Below are positions 33,956 through 42,751 of a stretch of 64,000 nucleotides of DNA, in pieces. A program made the translations under genes and the position numbers. Location: the NCBI RefSeq assembly GCF_900142375.1, contig NZ_FRAR01000009.1, forward strand, positions 1-64,000, given 5' to 3'. The DNA is from Desulforamulus aeronauticus DSM 10349 (GTDB lineage: Bacteria > Bacillota > Desulfotomaculia > Desulfotomaculales > Desulfotomaculaceae). Below the pieces are notes generated by a model. It was not told where the DNA came from, ran no database searches, and saw only the letters and a program-made list of their open reading frames with translations. How positions within the stretch are numbered: position 1 is the stretch's first letter; each line of letters starts with the position of its first letter.

Positions 33956-34303
33956 GTGTCTGCCATTGCTGATTTAATAACGGATGAAATGGAAAAGCAG
34001 GGAAGTATTGAGTTTACCCTGGAAGAAACAGAACTATTAAATCCGGACCTAAAGGAATACACTGCCTTTTATAAAATTGTTGGGGAGTCCCGTCTAAAAT
34101 TATTTAGAAACAACAAGATGGAATTAGTATTTGTACGTTTAAACGATGATTGGATGCGTCAGGGAAAAATAAACATAACCGGGGTTGATTTACCTCTGCA
34201 AGTTAAATTAACCTGGGATAACGATTCAGTGGACAAACTAGCAGTTAAAAAAGCTGATGATCAGATTTTCCAAGAAATCACTTCTTTGCAAATCGATAAT
34301 TAA
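33956..34303 (+). CDS. Hypothetical protein, 115 aa
   Basis: Unrecognised. Acidic N-terminal half (FTLEETELLNPDLKEYTAF) and a region rich in beta-strands (FYKIVGESRLKLFRNNKMELVFVRL). GTG start with GGGGAGAGGAAG upstream. Confidence 0.6.
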   Translation: MSAIADLITDEMEKQGSIEFTLEETELLNPDLKEYTAFYKIVGESRLKLFRNNKMELVFVRLNDDWMRQGKINITGVDLPLQVKLTWDNDSVDKLAVKKADDQIFQEITSLQIDN

Positions 34304-34304
34304 A

Positions 34305-34348
34305 AAAATACCAAATTTCAGGATCCTTTGAAGGAATTTGGTATTCCA
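34305..34348 (+). terminator. Terminator-like hairpin
   Basis: ATACCAAATT / AATTTGGTAT flank a 17-base loop after the 115-aa gene; there is no clear T-run. Confidence 0.4.
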
Positions 34349-34396
34349 TGACGAAAAAAGGTAGAGGGGAAGATTTTGGGGAGTGTGTAATGTTTT

Positions 34397-34570
34397 ATGA
34401 AAAAAGTGTTTTTCCCTCTACTAGGGGCTGTGTACCTTGGTCTAAGTACCATTGGCAACAAAGTTTACCGTATGCTTTACGAAGAAGAGACAAAACAAGG
34501 CATAAACATTGAAATCTGCCGGCCCTGGGAACGTCGCCGGAGTAATCCTTATCGCTATACTTCACGTTAA
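34397..34570 (+). CDS. Small basic protein, 57 aa, possible N-terminal anchor
   Basis: MKKVFFPLLGAVYLGLSTIG is a signal-anchor-like segment; the C-terminus is Arg-rich (RPWERRRSNPYRYTSR). Ribosome site GGGGAG is 12-13 bases away, longer than usual, so the call is moderate. A terminator follows. Confidence 0.45.
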   Translation: MKKVFFPLLGAVYLGLSTIGNKVYRMLYEEETKQGINIEICRPWERRRSNPYRYTSR

Positions 34571-34573
34571 TGT

Positions 34574-34602
34574 AGCAGCCTCAATGGCTGCTTTCTTATT
34601 TT
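34574..34602 (+). terminator. Terminator
   Basis: AGCAGCC / GGCTGCT then TTCTTATTTTTT. Confidence 0.65.
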
Positions 34603-34689
34603 TTCCCTGAAAATGAAAAAAAATTACTTTTTCTTACATACTTTTTCATCAAGGTGTACTATAATTAATTTTTGGGGAAAATATTTTTA

Positions 34690-34773
34690 CACTTTCATTA
34701 CGTATAAAATTTCTATTGATGAAAGTATAAGAAAAACTAAGGCGTCCGTCGGGCGTAAGCCAAGGTTTTCTAA
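34690..34773 (+). repeat. Dispersed palindromic repeat in the typA leader
   Basis: CACTTTCATTACGTATAAAA, TTTCTATTGATGAAAGTATA, then AGAAAAACTAAGGCGTCCGT and CGTAAGCCAAGGTTTTCTAA. It ends 21 bases before the typA ATG, so it would lie in or next to the typA 5' leader. Confidence 0.75.
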
Positions 34774-34794
34774 CTGCCCCTAGAGGAGGAACGT

Positions 34795-36633
34795 ATGACA
34801 TCCATTAATGAAATGCGGAATATCGCTATTATTGCCCACGTAGACCACGGGAAGACCACCTTGGTGGATGGGATGTTAAAGCAAAGCGGTATCTTTCGTG
34901 AGAATCAAGTTGTTCAAGAAAGAGTAATGGACTCTAATGATTTGGAAAAGGAACGGGGTATTACAATTTTGGCCAAAAATACCTCAGTCCGTTACCAGGG
35001 TTATAAGATCAATATTGTAGATACCCCCGGCCACTCAGACTTTGGTGGTGAAGTGGAACGGGTTTTAAAAATGGTTGACGGTGTACTGCTGCTGGTGGAT
35101 GCCTCCGAAGGCCCGATGCCGCAAACCCGGTTTGTTCTGCGTAAAGCATTGGAGTTAAACCTAGTGCCGGTGGTAGTGGTGAATAAGATTGATCGACCGG
35201 ATTCCCGTATTAATGAAGTAATCGATGAAATATACGAATTATTTTTTGAACTGGGTGCCAGTGAAGAACAACTGGAATTCCCGGTGGTCTATGCCATTGC
35301 CCGGGCAGGTAAGTCAACTCTGGATCTCGATGTTCCAGGTACTGATCTAAAGCCATTGTTTGAAACCATTATCAATAACTTCCCAGCACCCAAGGGTGAC
35401 CCGGAGGGGCCATTACAAATGCTGGTAAATAACACCGAGTATGATAATTATATCGGTAGAATTGCGGTGGGTAGGATCTCCCAGGGTAGTATTGCCGGGG
35501 GGATGAACGTAGTGGTATCCGACCATGAAGGCAAATTGAAAAGTTACCGCATTGGTCGGGTTTATGTCTATGAAGGGTTGGAGCGGGTGGAAGTGCCTCG
35601 GGCTTCCTGTGGTGAAATTGCCGTAGTCTCTGGTTTGGAGGATATTAAAATCGGTGAGACTATAACCGATAAAGAAAATCCTGCTCCCTTACCACCCATT
35701 ACCGTGGATGAACCAACTTTGGAGATGACTTTCGTGGTCAATGATAGTCCCTTTGCTGGCCAGGAGGGTGATCATATTACCTCCCGCAAACTACGGGCAC
35801 GCTTGCATAAGGAAATGGAGAAGAATGTGAGTCTGCGGGTGCAAGATACCGAATCACCGGATGTCTGGAAAGTAGCCGGTCGGGGAGAATTGCATTTGTC
35901 CATCCTTATTGAAACCATGCGACGGGAAGGCTATGAGCTGCAGGTATCCAAACCGGAGGTTATCTACAAAAAAGGTCCAGACGGTGAATTGCTGGAACCG
36001 ATGGAAATGCTGTTAGTGGATATCCCCGAAGATAAAATGGGACCAGTGATGGAGATGCTGGGCAACCGCAAGGGAGAAATGGTCAATATGGGTCCCAACG
36101 GACCTGGTCAACTGCGCCTGGAGTTTAAAGTACCGGCTCGGGGACTGATTGGCTTCCGCTCCCAGTTGCTTTCCGAGACCCGGGGATTAGCTATTATGAA
36201 TCATACCTTCCTGGGGCATGAACCCTTTAAAGGGGAGATTAAACGCCGCTACCAGGGAGTGCTCATTGCCTTTGAATCCGGCGAAGCTACCTTCTATGGA
36301 CTCAACTCAGTGCAGGATCGTGGTACCCTGTTCGTGACTCCCGGCACCAAAGTCTACGAAGGCATGGTGGTAGGGGAGCATGTACGGGAACAGGATATTG
36401 AAGTGAACATTTGTAAAAAGAAGCAACTTACCAACCATCGTGCCAGTACCGCTGAGGCTACTGTAAAGCTGGAGGAAGCCCGCGTAATGAGCTTGGAAGA
36501 GGCACTTGAGTATCTAAGTGATGACGAACTGCTGGAGGTAACCCCTCAGAGCTTACGCATTCGGAAAAAATTCCTTGATAAAAACGAAAGAGCCCGGGCG
36601 AAGAAACAAGCTGCCCAGGCTTCTGCAGTGTAA
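34795..36633 (+). CDS. typA: Ribosome-associated GTPase TypA/BipA
   Basis: 612 residues; translational GTPase that binds the ribosome and aids 50S assembly and stress adaptation. G motifs: AHVDHGKTTL (G1, ~15-24), RGITI (G2), DTPGHSDF (G3), NKIDRP (G4). The C-terminal half holds the EF-G-like domains and the TypA-specific end (RGLIGFRSQLLSETRG, KKQLTNHRAS). The strong ribosome site is AGAGGAGGAACGT. A terminator follows. Confidence 0.96.
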   Translation: MTSINEMRNIAIIAHVDHGKTTLVDGMLKQSGIFRENQVVQERVMDSNDLEKERGITILAKNTSVRYQGYKINIVDTPGHSDFGGEVERVLKMVDGVLLLVDASEGPMPQTRFVLRKALELNLVPVVVVNKIDRPDSRINEVIDEIYELFFELGASEEQLEFPVVYAIARAGKSTLDLDVPGTDLKPLFETIINNFPAPKGDPEGPLQMLVNNTEYDNYIGRIAVGRISQGSIAGGMNVVVSDHEGKLKSYRIGRVYVYEGLERVEVPRASCGEIAVVSGLEDIKIGETITDKENPAPLPPITVDEPTLEMTFVVNDSPFAGQEGDHITSRKLRARLHKEMEKNVSLRVQDTESPDVWKVAGRGELHLSILIETMRREGYELQVSKPEVIYKKGPDGELLEPMEMLLVDIPEDKMGPVMEMLGNRKGEMVNMGPNGPGQLRLEFKVPARGLIGFRSQLLSETRGLAIMNHTFLGHEPFKGEIKRRYQGVLIAFESGEATFYGLNSVQDRGTLFVTPGTKVYEGMVVGEHVREQDIEVNICKKKQLTNHRASTAEATVKLEEARVMSLEEALEYLSDDELLEVTPQSLRIRKKFLDKNERARAKKQAAQASAV

Positions 36634-36647
36634 TAATTGAAAGATAA

Positions 36648-36680
36648 CGGGGGCAGTCTGGTAACAGGCTGCCTTCTCCC
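36648..36680 (+). terminator. Terminator after typA
   Basis: GGCAGTCT / AGGCTGCC (with one bulge) within GGGGGCAG...CTGCCTTCTCCC. Confidence 0.45.
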
Positions 36681-36782
36681 TTATAGCCAATCTTAAAGAT
36701 TCTACCAAATCACAGGGAAAACGAGGTTATGCAGTTAGTATGTAGAATATTGACATAGAATAAGACTATAGGGGGTTAGACC

Positions 36783-37853
36783 TTGCGCAGTAACCGGAAA
36801 CTGGAACATATAGAAATTTCTCTACAGCAAAGATCCCAGCGAGGAGCAACGGGATTTAACGATATTACTCTGGTTCACAATTCCTTACCCGAGCTTAATT
36901 GGGAAGAGGTGGATTTATCCTGTACCTTTTTGGGTCAACCGTTAAAGGCACCATTGCTGATTAATGCTATGACGGGTGGTCACCCTCAACTGGAAGATAT
37001 TAATTACTATCTAGCTAGGGCAGCGGCCGTCTCTGACGTTGCCATTGCGGTGGGGTCACAGCGGGCAGCTTTAGAAGAGGCATCGGCTCGTCGAAGCTTC
37101 ACTGTGGTTCGAGAAGCCCATCCCCAGGGTGTTGTACTAGCTAACCTAGGGGCGGATTGTACTCTGGCAGAAGCAAAGGAAGCCATCTCAATGATTGGGG
37201 CCAATGCATTGCAACTGCATCTTAACGCACCTCAGGAACTGGCCATGGCCGAGGGTGATCGGAATTTCCGGGGTATTTTAGAGAATATTGAAGCTCTGGC
37301 TAAACAGTTAAAAGTTCCTGTTGTGGTGAAAGAAGTGGGTTTTGGTATGTCTCGGGAAAGTGTAAAACGCCTTGCCGAAGTGGGTGTATCTTACATAGAC
37401 ATAGGCGGTGCCGGTGGCACAGATTTTATGGCCATTGAACAAAGTCGTTCCGGCAAAAAACTTGCTTGGAACTGGGGAATTCCCACTGCCATCAGCCTGT
37501 TGGAGGGGCTAACAGTAAGCGATGACATCAATATCATTGCTTCAGGCGGCATAGAACATGCCCTGGACTGTGTAAAAGCCTTGTCACTGGGTTGTTGCTT
37601 AATAGGCATGGCGCGTCCTTTGTTAAAAGTATTGATTAACGGTTCTCCAGAGCAGCTTACTTCTTGCTTAGAAGCATTAATAAATGATATGCGCCGAATC
37701 ATGCTGATGCTGGGGGCAAAGGATTTACTGCAATTAAAGGAGGTTCCTTTGGTGATTAGCGGTCAGACTTTTCACTGGGTGACTCAGCGGGGCATCTCCG
37801 TAGAACATTACGCCCAGCGGTTTAGAAAGACTAGGTTTACACCAAGTCTTTAG
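36783..37853 (+). CDS. fni: Type 2 isopentenyl-diphosphate delta-isomerase
   Basis: 356 residues, FMN- and NAD(P)H-dependent enzyme interconverting isopentenyl and dimethylallyl diphosphate. Motifs: RKLEHIEI at the N-terminus, PLLINAMTGGHP, VGSQRAAL, LGADCTLAEA.. region, VVVKEVGFGMS, DIGGAGGTDF, and IASGGIEHALDCVKALSLG. TTG start (36783) with AGGGGGTTAGACC upstream. The final codons and the stop (KTRFTPSL) lie inside a partial copy of the dispersed repeat, so the C-terminus was changed by it. No MEP or mevalonate genes nearby. Confidence 0.93.
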   Translation: MRSNRKLEHIEISLQQRSQRGATGFNDITLVHNSLPELNWEEVDLSCTFLGQPLKAPLLINAMTGGHPQLEDINYYLARAAAVSDVAIAVGSQRAALEEASARRSFTVVREAHPQGVVLANLGADCTLAEAKEAISMIGANALQLHLNAPQELAMAEGDRNFRGILENIEALAKQLKVPVVVKEVGFGMSRESVKRLAEVGVSYIDIGGAGGTDFMAIEQSRSGKKLAWNWGIPTAISLLEGLTVSDDINIIASGGIEHALDCVKALSLGCCLIGMARPLLKVLINGSPEQLTSCLEALINDMRRIMLMLGAKDLLQLKEVPLVISGQTFHWVTQRGISVEHYAQRFRKTRFTPSL

Positions 37854-37857
37854 ATGC
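37821..37857 (-). repeat. Partial dispersed repeat forming the end of fni
   Basis: TTTAGAAAGACTAGG..ACACCAAGTCTTTAGATGC corresponds to the hairpin half of the repeat (TTAGAAAAACTTGGC..GCCAAGTCTTTAGACGC). It covers the last ~11 codons and the TAG stop of fni. Confidence 0.65.
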
Positions 37858-37933
37858 AAGTTTGCCAAAATAACCTGCATAAATATGCCAGTCCACCATA
37901 TGATGTGATAGATGAATAATGGAGGACTGGCCG

Positions 37934-38881
37934 GTGAGAAATTCCGTTATTTTAATTCTCAAGCCAAAGCAACTGTTCAAATTATTTCTAGTGGTGGTTT
38001 GCCTAATAACACTTTTAGGCGTGGTAAGAGACAATATCAACCCACCAAGGGTTAACTCCTTGCCCCACAGTGTACCGCCAGAGATTGAACGGGGTGAGTT
38101 TTTAGCCTGGGAAGCAGTGGATCAAATTTTTCGTCGTTACACCAATGCAACTGTGATTGATGTTGATACCGGCCTAAGCTTTCAGGTACAGCGGCGGGGT
38201 GGGACGTATCATGCTGATGTTCAGCCACTAACGGCTCATGATACCGCCATCATGAAGATTATTTACAACGGTACTTGGAGTTGGCAGCGCAAAGCAATAG
38301 TTGTAAAGTTAGGCAGTCAGCGCATTGCTGCCTCAATGAACGGTATGCCTCACGGTGCAGGTGCCATTCGTGGTAACGATTTTAAAGGGCATTTTTGCAT
38401 TCACTTTCGGGATAGTAAGGTGCACCAATCCGGCAAAGAAAACCTGGCTCACCAAATGATGATTTGGAAGGCTGCGGGTAAGTTTCAACAAATGATCACC
38501 GCGATGAGTCCGGAAGAAGTTATCGAGGTACTCATGAATGCTTTGGATCAGCAGGATGCAGGTTTGGCTCTGAAGACATTATATAAACCCTCTGAGAAAC
38601 AACGTGCTGATATCGAGGCTATGTTACAGCAACTAACTCACATTAGGGTGCAACGGATCCGTTCCGAAGGCGGCAACCCGCAGACCTTTTGGGTATATCT
38701 TAGTCTCCAGTATAGGGGTGGCAATCGAGATGTGGAAAAAAAGATTGAACTGCAGGTGATGGATCAGGGGGAGGCCGGCTGGCGGATTATTGGTGATGGT
38801 TTGCAGGAAATCTTAAACAGGAAAACTTCTGTGGAAATATTTGATGTACGTATTTTTGATGACGGAGATCAATGTAATTAA
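37934..38881 (+). CDS. Membrane-anchored extracytoplasmic protein, 315 aa
   Basis: An N-terminal membrane segment (LFKLFLVVVCLITLLGVV) is followed by a domain with NDFKGHFCIHFRDSKVHQSGKENLAHQMM, a conserved Cys/His block seen in uncharacterised Firmicute envelope proteins. It is not an L,D-transpeptidase, since HGC is absent. The C-terminal ~110 residues form a separate alpha/beta domain. The start is taken as GTG 37934, eight bases after GGAGG; the ATG at 37919 overlaps that site. Its function is unknown. Confidence 0.7.
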   Translation: MRNSVILILKPKQLFKLFLVVVCLITLLGVVRDNINPPRVNSLPHSVPPEIERGEFLAWEAVDQIFRRYTNATVIDVDTGLSFQVQRRGGTYHADVQPLTAHDTAIMKIIYNGTWSWQRKAIVVKLGSQRIAASMNGMPHGAGAIRGNDFKGHFCIHFRDSKVHQSGKENLAHQMMIWKAAGKFQQMITAMSPEEVIEVLMNALDQQDAGLALKTLYKPSEKQRADIEAMLQQLTHIRVQRIRSEGGNPQTFWVYLSLQYRGGNRDVEKKIELQVMDQGEAGWRIIGDGLQEILNRKTSVEIFDVRIFDDGDQCN

Positions 38882-38913
38882 CCCCCTGGCACGCCAAGGG
38901 GGTTCTTTTGACA
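38880..38913 (+). terminator. Terminator
   Basis: AACCCCCTggc / gccAaGGGGGTT followed by CTTTTG. Confidence 0.7.
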
Positions 38914-39002
38914 TTACTTCCACCATTTTCATAAAGGTCAAAAACAGACTTTGTTGAATACACATAGGGTAAGTTAAGAACACGAAAGGAGTTCATCTTA
39001 AA

Positions 39003-39293
39003 GTGCGATCTCATCTTTACCCTGCCTTCACAATGGAATCCGAGGAGTTTGAACGGGCCTTACCTGTCGCCATGAAATTTTCCAAAACCCACGAAGTTCC
39101 CTGCCGAGTGTTACGGGAAGGAACCCTTTATGCCATCTGTTTTGAAGATGTAGCAGTCCCTAGGGGCATTGTCTATGGACATCAGTACGAAAAAGAGCTG
39201 GAGAAAAAACTAGGCAAATATGCTATTCAAGAGATTGTGTACCTTTCCCGCGAACAGTTTGAGCAAGGTATTTGCTGCGATCAAGCGGAATAA
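39003..39293 (+). CDS. Hypothetical protein, 96 aa
   Basis: Unrecognised. Alpha/beta, no membrane segment; contains Cys in VPCRVL and ICCDQAE at the C-terminus. GTG start with AAAGGAGTTCATC upstream. Convergent with the next gene. Confidence 0.65.
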   Translation: MRSHLYPAFTMESEEFERALPVAMKFSKTHEVPCRVLREGTLYAICFEDVAVPRGIVYGHQYEKELEKKLGKYAIQEIVYLSREQFEQGICCDQAE

Positions 39294-39358
39294 AAGTAAT
39301 CATACTTTAAACTGATAATACAGATCGTTGTGACTAGGCGGCAATCTAATGAAAAATA

Positions 39359-39919
39359 TTATTCCACTTCTCCTTTAACAACCACCAGGTTTTCTACGAC
39401 CTGGTCTTTTTTTTGGCTCTTTTGGTGATCCTGGGCAGTTTTTACATAGTTCCTGGCAGACTCTCGCAATTTTTGCCTTTCTTCCACGGACAATGAACGT
39501 ACGATTCGGGCGGGTGATCCTACTACCAGTACGCCTTCAGGGATTTCCTGGTTTTCTTTTACTAAGGCACCGGCCCCAATTAGGGTTTCTTTACCTATTT
39601 TTGCGCCAGTGAGAATAATGGCACCCATACCGATTAGGCAGCCATCCCCAATTGTACAACCATGTAAAAGTGCTCCATGACCTACGGTGACTTCTTCCCC
39701 GATGATCAGTGGTATACCTTCATTTTGGTGCAAGAGACAGCCATCTTGAATATTCGTGGTACGTCCGATACAGACACCAGCCACATCTCCTCGAATGACG
39801 GCATTATACCAAATACTAACCTCATCCATTAATTCCACCTGTCCTACTACCATAGCACCGGGAGCGATGTAAACAGAAGAAGCGATTTTGGGCTGCTGTT
39901 CTAAATAAGGTAATATCAT
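39359..39919 (-). CDS. Gamma-carbonic anhydrase family hexapeptide protein
   Basis: 186 residues; left-handed beta-helix built of hexapeptide repeats (IWYNAVIRGDVAGVCIGRTTNIQDGCLLH; GHGALLHGCTIGDGCLIGMGAIILTGA). The zinc His residues of gamma-carbonic anhydrases are at expected places (LLHQNEG, GHGALLHG), the YrdA/CaiE-like branch. Many in this branch lack measured activity. A basic tail (RKLRESARNYVKTAQDHQKSQKKDQV) is longer than usual. Confidence 0.88.
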   Translation of the reverse strand: MILPYLEQQPKIASSVYIAPGAMVVGQVELMDEVSIWYNAVIRGDVAGVCIGRTTNIQDGCLLHQNEGIPLIIGEEVTVGHGALLHGCTIGDGCLIGMGAIILTGAKIGKETLIGAGALVKENQEIPEGVLVVGSPARIVRSLSVEERQKLRESARNYVKTAQDHQKSQKKDQVVENLVVVKGEVE

Positions 39920-39960
39920 AAATTAATGCCTCCCGAAAATAGATAATAACTCAATTATAA

Positions 39961-39991
39961 TAAATATCCCAACCGTGAAGGTTGGGATATT
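39961..39991 (-). terminator. Terminator of the 97-aa gene
   Basis: AAATATCCCAACC / GGTTGGGATATTT 13-bp perfect stem with a short loop. Confidence 0.75.
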
Positions 39992-39993
39992 TA

Positions 39994-40287
39994 TTATAAT
40001 TGGATGTAAATAGTTTTTTCTTCTTCGTTAAAGGTTGCGGGAAACTTACCCTTGCTGTCTATGCCAAAGTACTGTAGAAACCCCTTGGCACCGATGCGAG
40101 TTTTGTTTAAAATTAAACCACTATCCGGCGAGGCTGCGGAAACTCTGATAACTTTTCCGTCTCTATCGTATGCAAGCTGAATGTGATCAGCATTTAATTT
40201 ACTAACAAGATTTCTGTTTAATGTTATATGATTTTTTGATACAGCTACATAATTTTCGGAACGTGGAAAATACACTTCAAAAGGCAT
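39994..40287 (-). CDS. Hypothetical protein, 97 aa
   Basis: Unrecognised; predicted beta-rich (VAVSKNHITLNRNLVSKL; GKVIRVSAASPDSG) and ends with GKFPATFNEEEKTIYIQL. Ribosome site ACAGGAGGTTATC. Single-gene unit with a strong terminator. Confidence 0.65.
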   Translation of the reverse strand: MPFEVYFPRSENYVAVSKNHITLNRNLVSKLNADHIQLAYDRDGKVIRVSAASPDSGLILNKTRIGAKGFLQYFGIDSKGKFPATFNEEEKTIYIQL

Positions 40288-40546
40288 AAAGATAACCTCC
40301 TGTTATTCTTTTTGTTGATTATACTTTGATTAACAAAAAATGTCAAATAAAACTTTGTCATCTTTTGTAGGCTAAACTATAAAGCTAAGTATTATTTATT
40401 ATTTAATTTTATTTTCATGTACAGCTTGATATGATACTGCTTATTTGTAATTGTTTAGATTTTGATTAAATTGTACGAAAATCTAGGCAACCATCGGCCG
40501 ATATAAGTGTTATGCTTTAGAATGGGTGCAGGAAGGGTGGTTTGTG

Positions 40547-41632
40547 ATGTCTGTATACAGGTATAGTGCAGGGATTATTGCGTTACTAATTTTCTTGCAA
40601 TGCTTCTTGCCTGCTGCTGTAGCCAGTGAAAACATCCTAGAGACGCATGAAAAACTCAGACAAAGGGAGCAGCAAATTGTAGCAGAACTGATTCAGGCAG
40701 ATTTGCTATTAGATCGAACCAATAGGGAGTGTGCCAAAGTACAGACCACCCTTATGCAAACCAGAGCACAGTTGCCAACTGTTCAAGAAAAACTGACGAT
40801 TTCCCAAAATAAGCTGATAAACTGTCAGCAAAGATTAAGCCTGTGGTTAAGACATTTTTATATGGAGGGCCAGACAAGCTATTTATCTATTCTACTAGGT
40901 GCCATTGACCTGGGAGATTTTATTAATCGTTTAGCCTTGGTGGGAGTTCTGATATCCCAGGGAATGAAGGAGTATAACACTACGATAGTGGCCTTCGCTA
41001 GTGTAAAACAAAGGACGAACGAACTGGGGCAATTGGAACAAACCTTAGTCAATCAGCAAAAAAGCCTGGATATTAAAAAGCAACAGGCGATTACCTTACA
41101 GCAAAATAAGCAAAATTTATTGGAGCGGACTCGTCGGGAATTGGGAGAAAATCAAGATAAAGTATTAACCGTGGTAGCAAGACTGCATAACACCCTAAAG
41201 CCTCTGGAGACCCTATTAGCTCGGTTTGAGCAGGCTCCTTGGGAACAGTACCGACCCGATCAAATGCAGTGGCTGGGAACCAAAGTGAAGGCAGTGTATA
41301 AAGAAAGCACCATCTCTAAACTTTTGTTCACCGGAGTGGATCAGAATTACGCTGCCCGGGTAAGTTTTGCTGGACAACAGTTGATCATTCAAGGGGTAAA
41401 CGAGGATAACATTCCCTTTACCATTGCCGGACAGCTTGGGGTAACCGGCCAGAATATCTGCTACAAAATACAGTCTATTCGGATTGGGGAGGTTTCCCTC
41501 AGCCCCGACTTGGTTCGTTTGATCGCTGGGGAGGAAGGATTATTGTACCCCCTGGGACGGTTAATGGGCTGGCGTCTGCAACATATTGACATTGAGGAGG
41601 GCAAAGCGATTTTGGAGCTTGTGCCGGCATAA
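40547..41632 (+). CDS. Exported coiled-coil protein (PcsB/CwlO-like N-terminal part)
   Basis: 361 residues from ATG 40547 (frame opens with GTG 40526; ribosome site AGGAAGGGTGG). A Sec signal peptide (GIIALLIFLQCFLPAAVASE) is followed by a long coiled coil (~residues 30-230, ETHEKLRQREQQIVAELIQADLLLDRT), with FYMEGQTSYLSILLGAIDLGDFINRLALVGVL as in peptidoglycan-hydrolase coiled-coil regions. The C-terminal ~120 residues are beta-rich and not a CHAP or NlpC/P60 enzyme. A cell-envelope role is inferred. Confidence 0.7.
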   Translation: MSVYRYSAGIIALLIFLQCFLPAAVASENILETHEKLRQREQQIVAELIQADLLLDRTNRECAKVQTTLMQTRAQLPTVQEKLTISQNKLINCQQRLSLWLRHFYMEGQTSYLSILLGAIDLGDFINRLALVGVLISQGMKEYNTTIVAFASVKQRTNELGQLEQTLVNQQKSLDIKKQQAITLQQNKQNLLERTRRELGENQDKVLTVVARLHNTLKPLETLLARFEQAPWEQYRPDQMQWLGTKVKAVYKESTISKLLFTGVDQNYAARVSFAGQQLIIQGVNEDNIPFTIAGQLGVTGQNICYKIQSIRIGEVSLSPDLVRLIAGEEGLLYPLGRLMGWRLQHIDIEEGKAILELVPA

Positions 41633-41633
41633 A

Positions 41634-41662
41634 CAACCCCTGCCGTGTTTTAGCAGGGGTTA
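41634..41662 (+). terminator. Terminator at a convergent junction
   Basis: AACCCCTGC / GCAGGGGTT stem. Confidence 0.65.
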
Positions 41663-41668
41663 GCCTAT

Positions 41669-41908
41669 TTAGGAAATCTTTTGAATGGGATCCACTGTTT
41701 TACGCCGAGAAACCTGTTCATCGGCGTAGTCGCTGGAGAGTAAATAGAGGCTTACCCAAAGATCGTGTTCGGTGGGCTTACCCTCCAGTTCTTTGGCAAC
41801 ATCTTTAAACTTTTTCTCAACGCGATCCTTAAAACCAGAGAATTCGGTGAGCATATCGATAACGTCCCGCTGATTATAAGCCGCACCCTCTTTTAATACC
41901 TTTGCCAA
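41669..41908 (-). CDS. Hypothetical protein, 79 aa
   Basis: Unrecognised. Helical, charged (LTEFSGFKDRVEKKFKDVAKELEGKPTEHDLWVSLYLLSSDYADEQVSRRK). Ribosome site AGGGGGTGTAATT. No partner evident. Confidence 0.65.
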   Translation of the reverse strand: MAKVLKEGAAYNQRDVIDMLTEFSGFKDRVEKKFKDVAKELEGKPTEHDLWVSLYLLSSDYADEQVSRRKTVDPIQKIS

Positions 41909-42012
41909 AAATTACACCCCCTGTAAATAAATACCGCAGTATGTGGTATCATTATACTTCCTATAAGTTATTTCTGTTAAGGGGTATAAATTGTCTAAGA
42001 ATTCCAGAACTT

Positions 42013-42073
42013 GTTAGAAAAACTTGGCTGACGCCATACTCTAAAGGATACGAGAATCTTTGGCATCCGCCTA
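42013..42073 (-). repeat. Degenerate dispersed repeat copy
   Basis: TTAGAAAAACTTGGC..GCC..ACTCTAAAGG..GAATCTTTGGCATCCGCC keeps the hairpin half with changes. Confidence 0.5.
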
Positions 42074-42077
42074 CACA

Positions 42078-42114
42078 AAATGAAAGGGCCTTCTAGAGGC
42101 CCTTTCATTTTGTG
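42078..42114 (-). terminator. Terminator of the Gln-rich gene
   Basis: AAAATGAAAGGGCCT / AGGCCCTTTCATTTT 15-bp stem. Confidence 0.75.
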
Positions 42115-42116
42115 TA

Positions 42117-42638
42117 TTAAGATTGGTATTGAGTATATGGTTTGGACTGTTGCTGAGTATATTGCTGCTGAGTATATTGTTGAGTCAGCGGTTGGCTGAA
42201 TCTTTCGCTTACATAGCTGCTCTGGGGTGAACTCATGCCATAGGTAGTATATTGGGTTTGATTATTTTGTCCATATTGCTTTTGACCAAACTGTTGTCCA
42301 TTCAAGTACTGACCCATATTGCCAATGCTGCTTAAGGACTGCTGATTAGCGGCAGAATAGGTATTCTGTTGTTGTCCTGTACTTTGATAGCTAGGAGACG
42401 TATTTATACCCTGGTAGGCACCAACTTGATTGATTTCTTGGCTCATGTGCTGGGCAGTTTGATTTACCTGTTGCAACTGCTGTGCAGTATTAGCCTCGCG
42501 ATGGGACAATTGTTGCAATTGCTGGCTGTTCTGTTGTTCAGACTGTTGCAGTTGGCTGCAAATTTGCTGAATCTGGCTAAGGTCATTTTGTAGATGATTG
42601 ATACGTTCTTGTAGTTGTTGAATGCTTTGATTGTACAT
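42117..42638 (-). CDS. Gln-rich low-complexity protein, 173 aa
   Basis: About a third of residues are Gln. Residues 1-75 form a Gln-rich coiled coil (QQLQERINHLQNDLSQIQQIC), followed by a Gln/Asn/Ser/Tyr-rich tail ending in near repeats (QQYTQQQYTQQQSKPYTQYQ). No signal peptide. The composition is prion-like or spore-coat-like; a spore surface role is a guess based on the organism. Ribosome site TAGGGAGGAACAC. Confidence 0.7.
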   Translation of the reverse strand: MYNQSIQQLQERINHLQNDLSQIQQICSQLQQSEQQNSQQLQQLSHREANTAQQLQQVNQTAQHMSQEINQVGAYQGINTSPSYQSTGQQQNTYSAANQQSLSSIGNMGQYLNGQQFGQKQYGQNNQTQYTTYGMSSPQSSYVSERFSQPLTQQYTQQQYTQQQSKPYTQYQS

Positions 42639-42751
42639 GTGTGTTCCTCCCTAAGAATATTTTAGCTATCGCCTACTCATATTCTTTTCAGAAGAGAAAA
42701 ACATATACGCTATTTTTGGCAATAGGCCAAAATTATAGTAGTATTTGAAGT

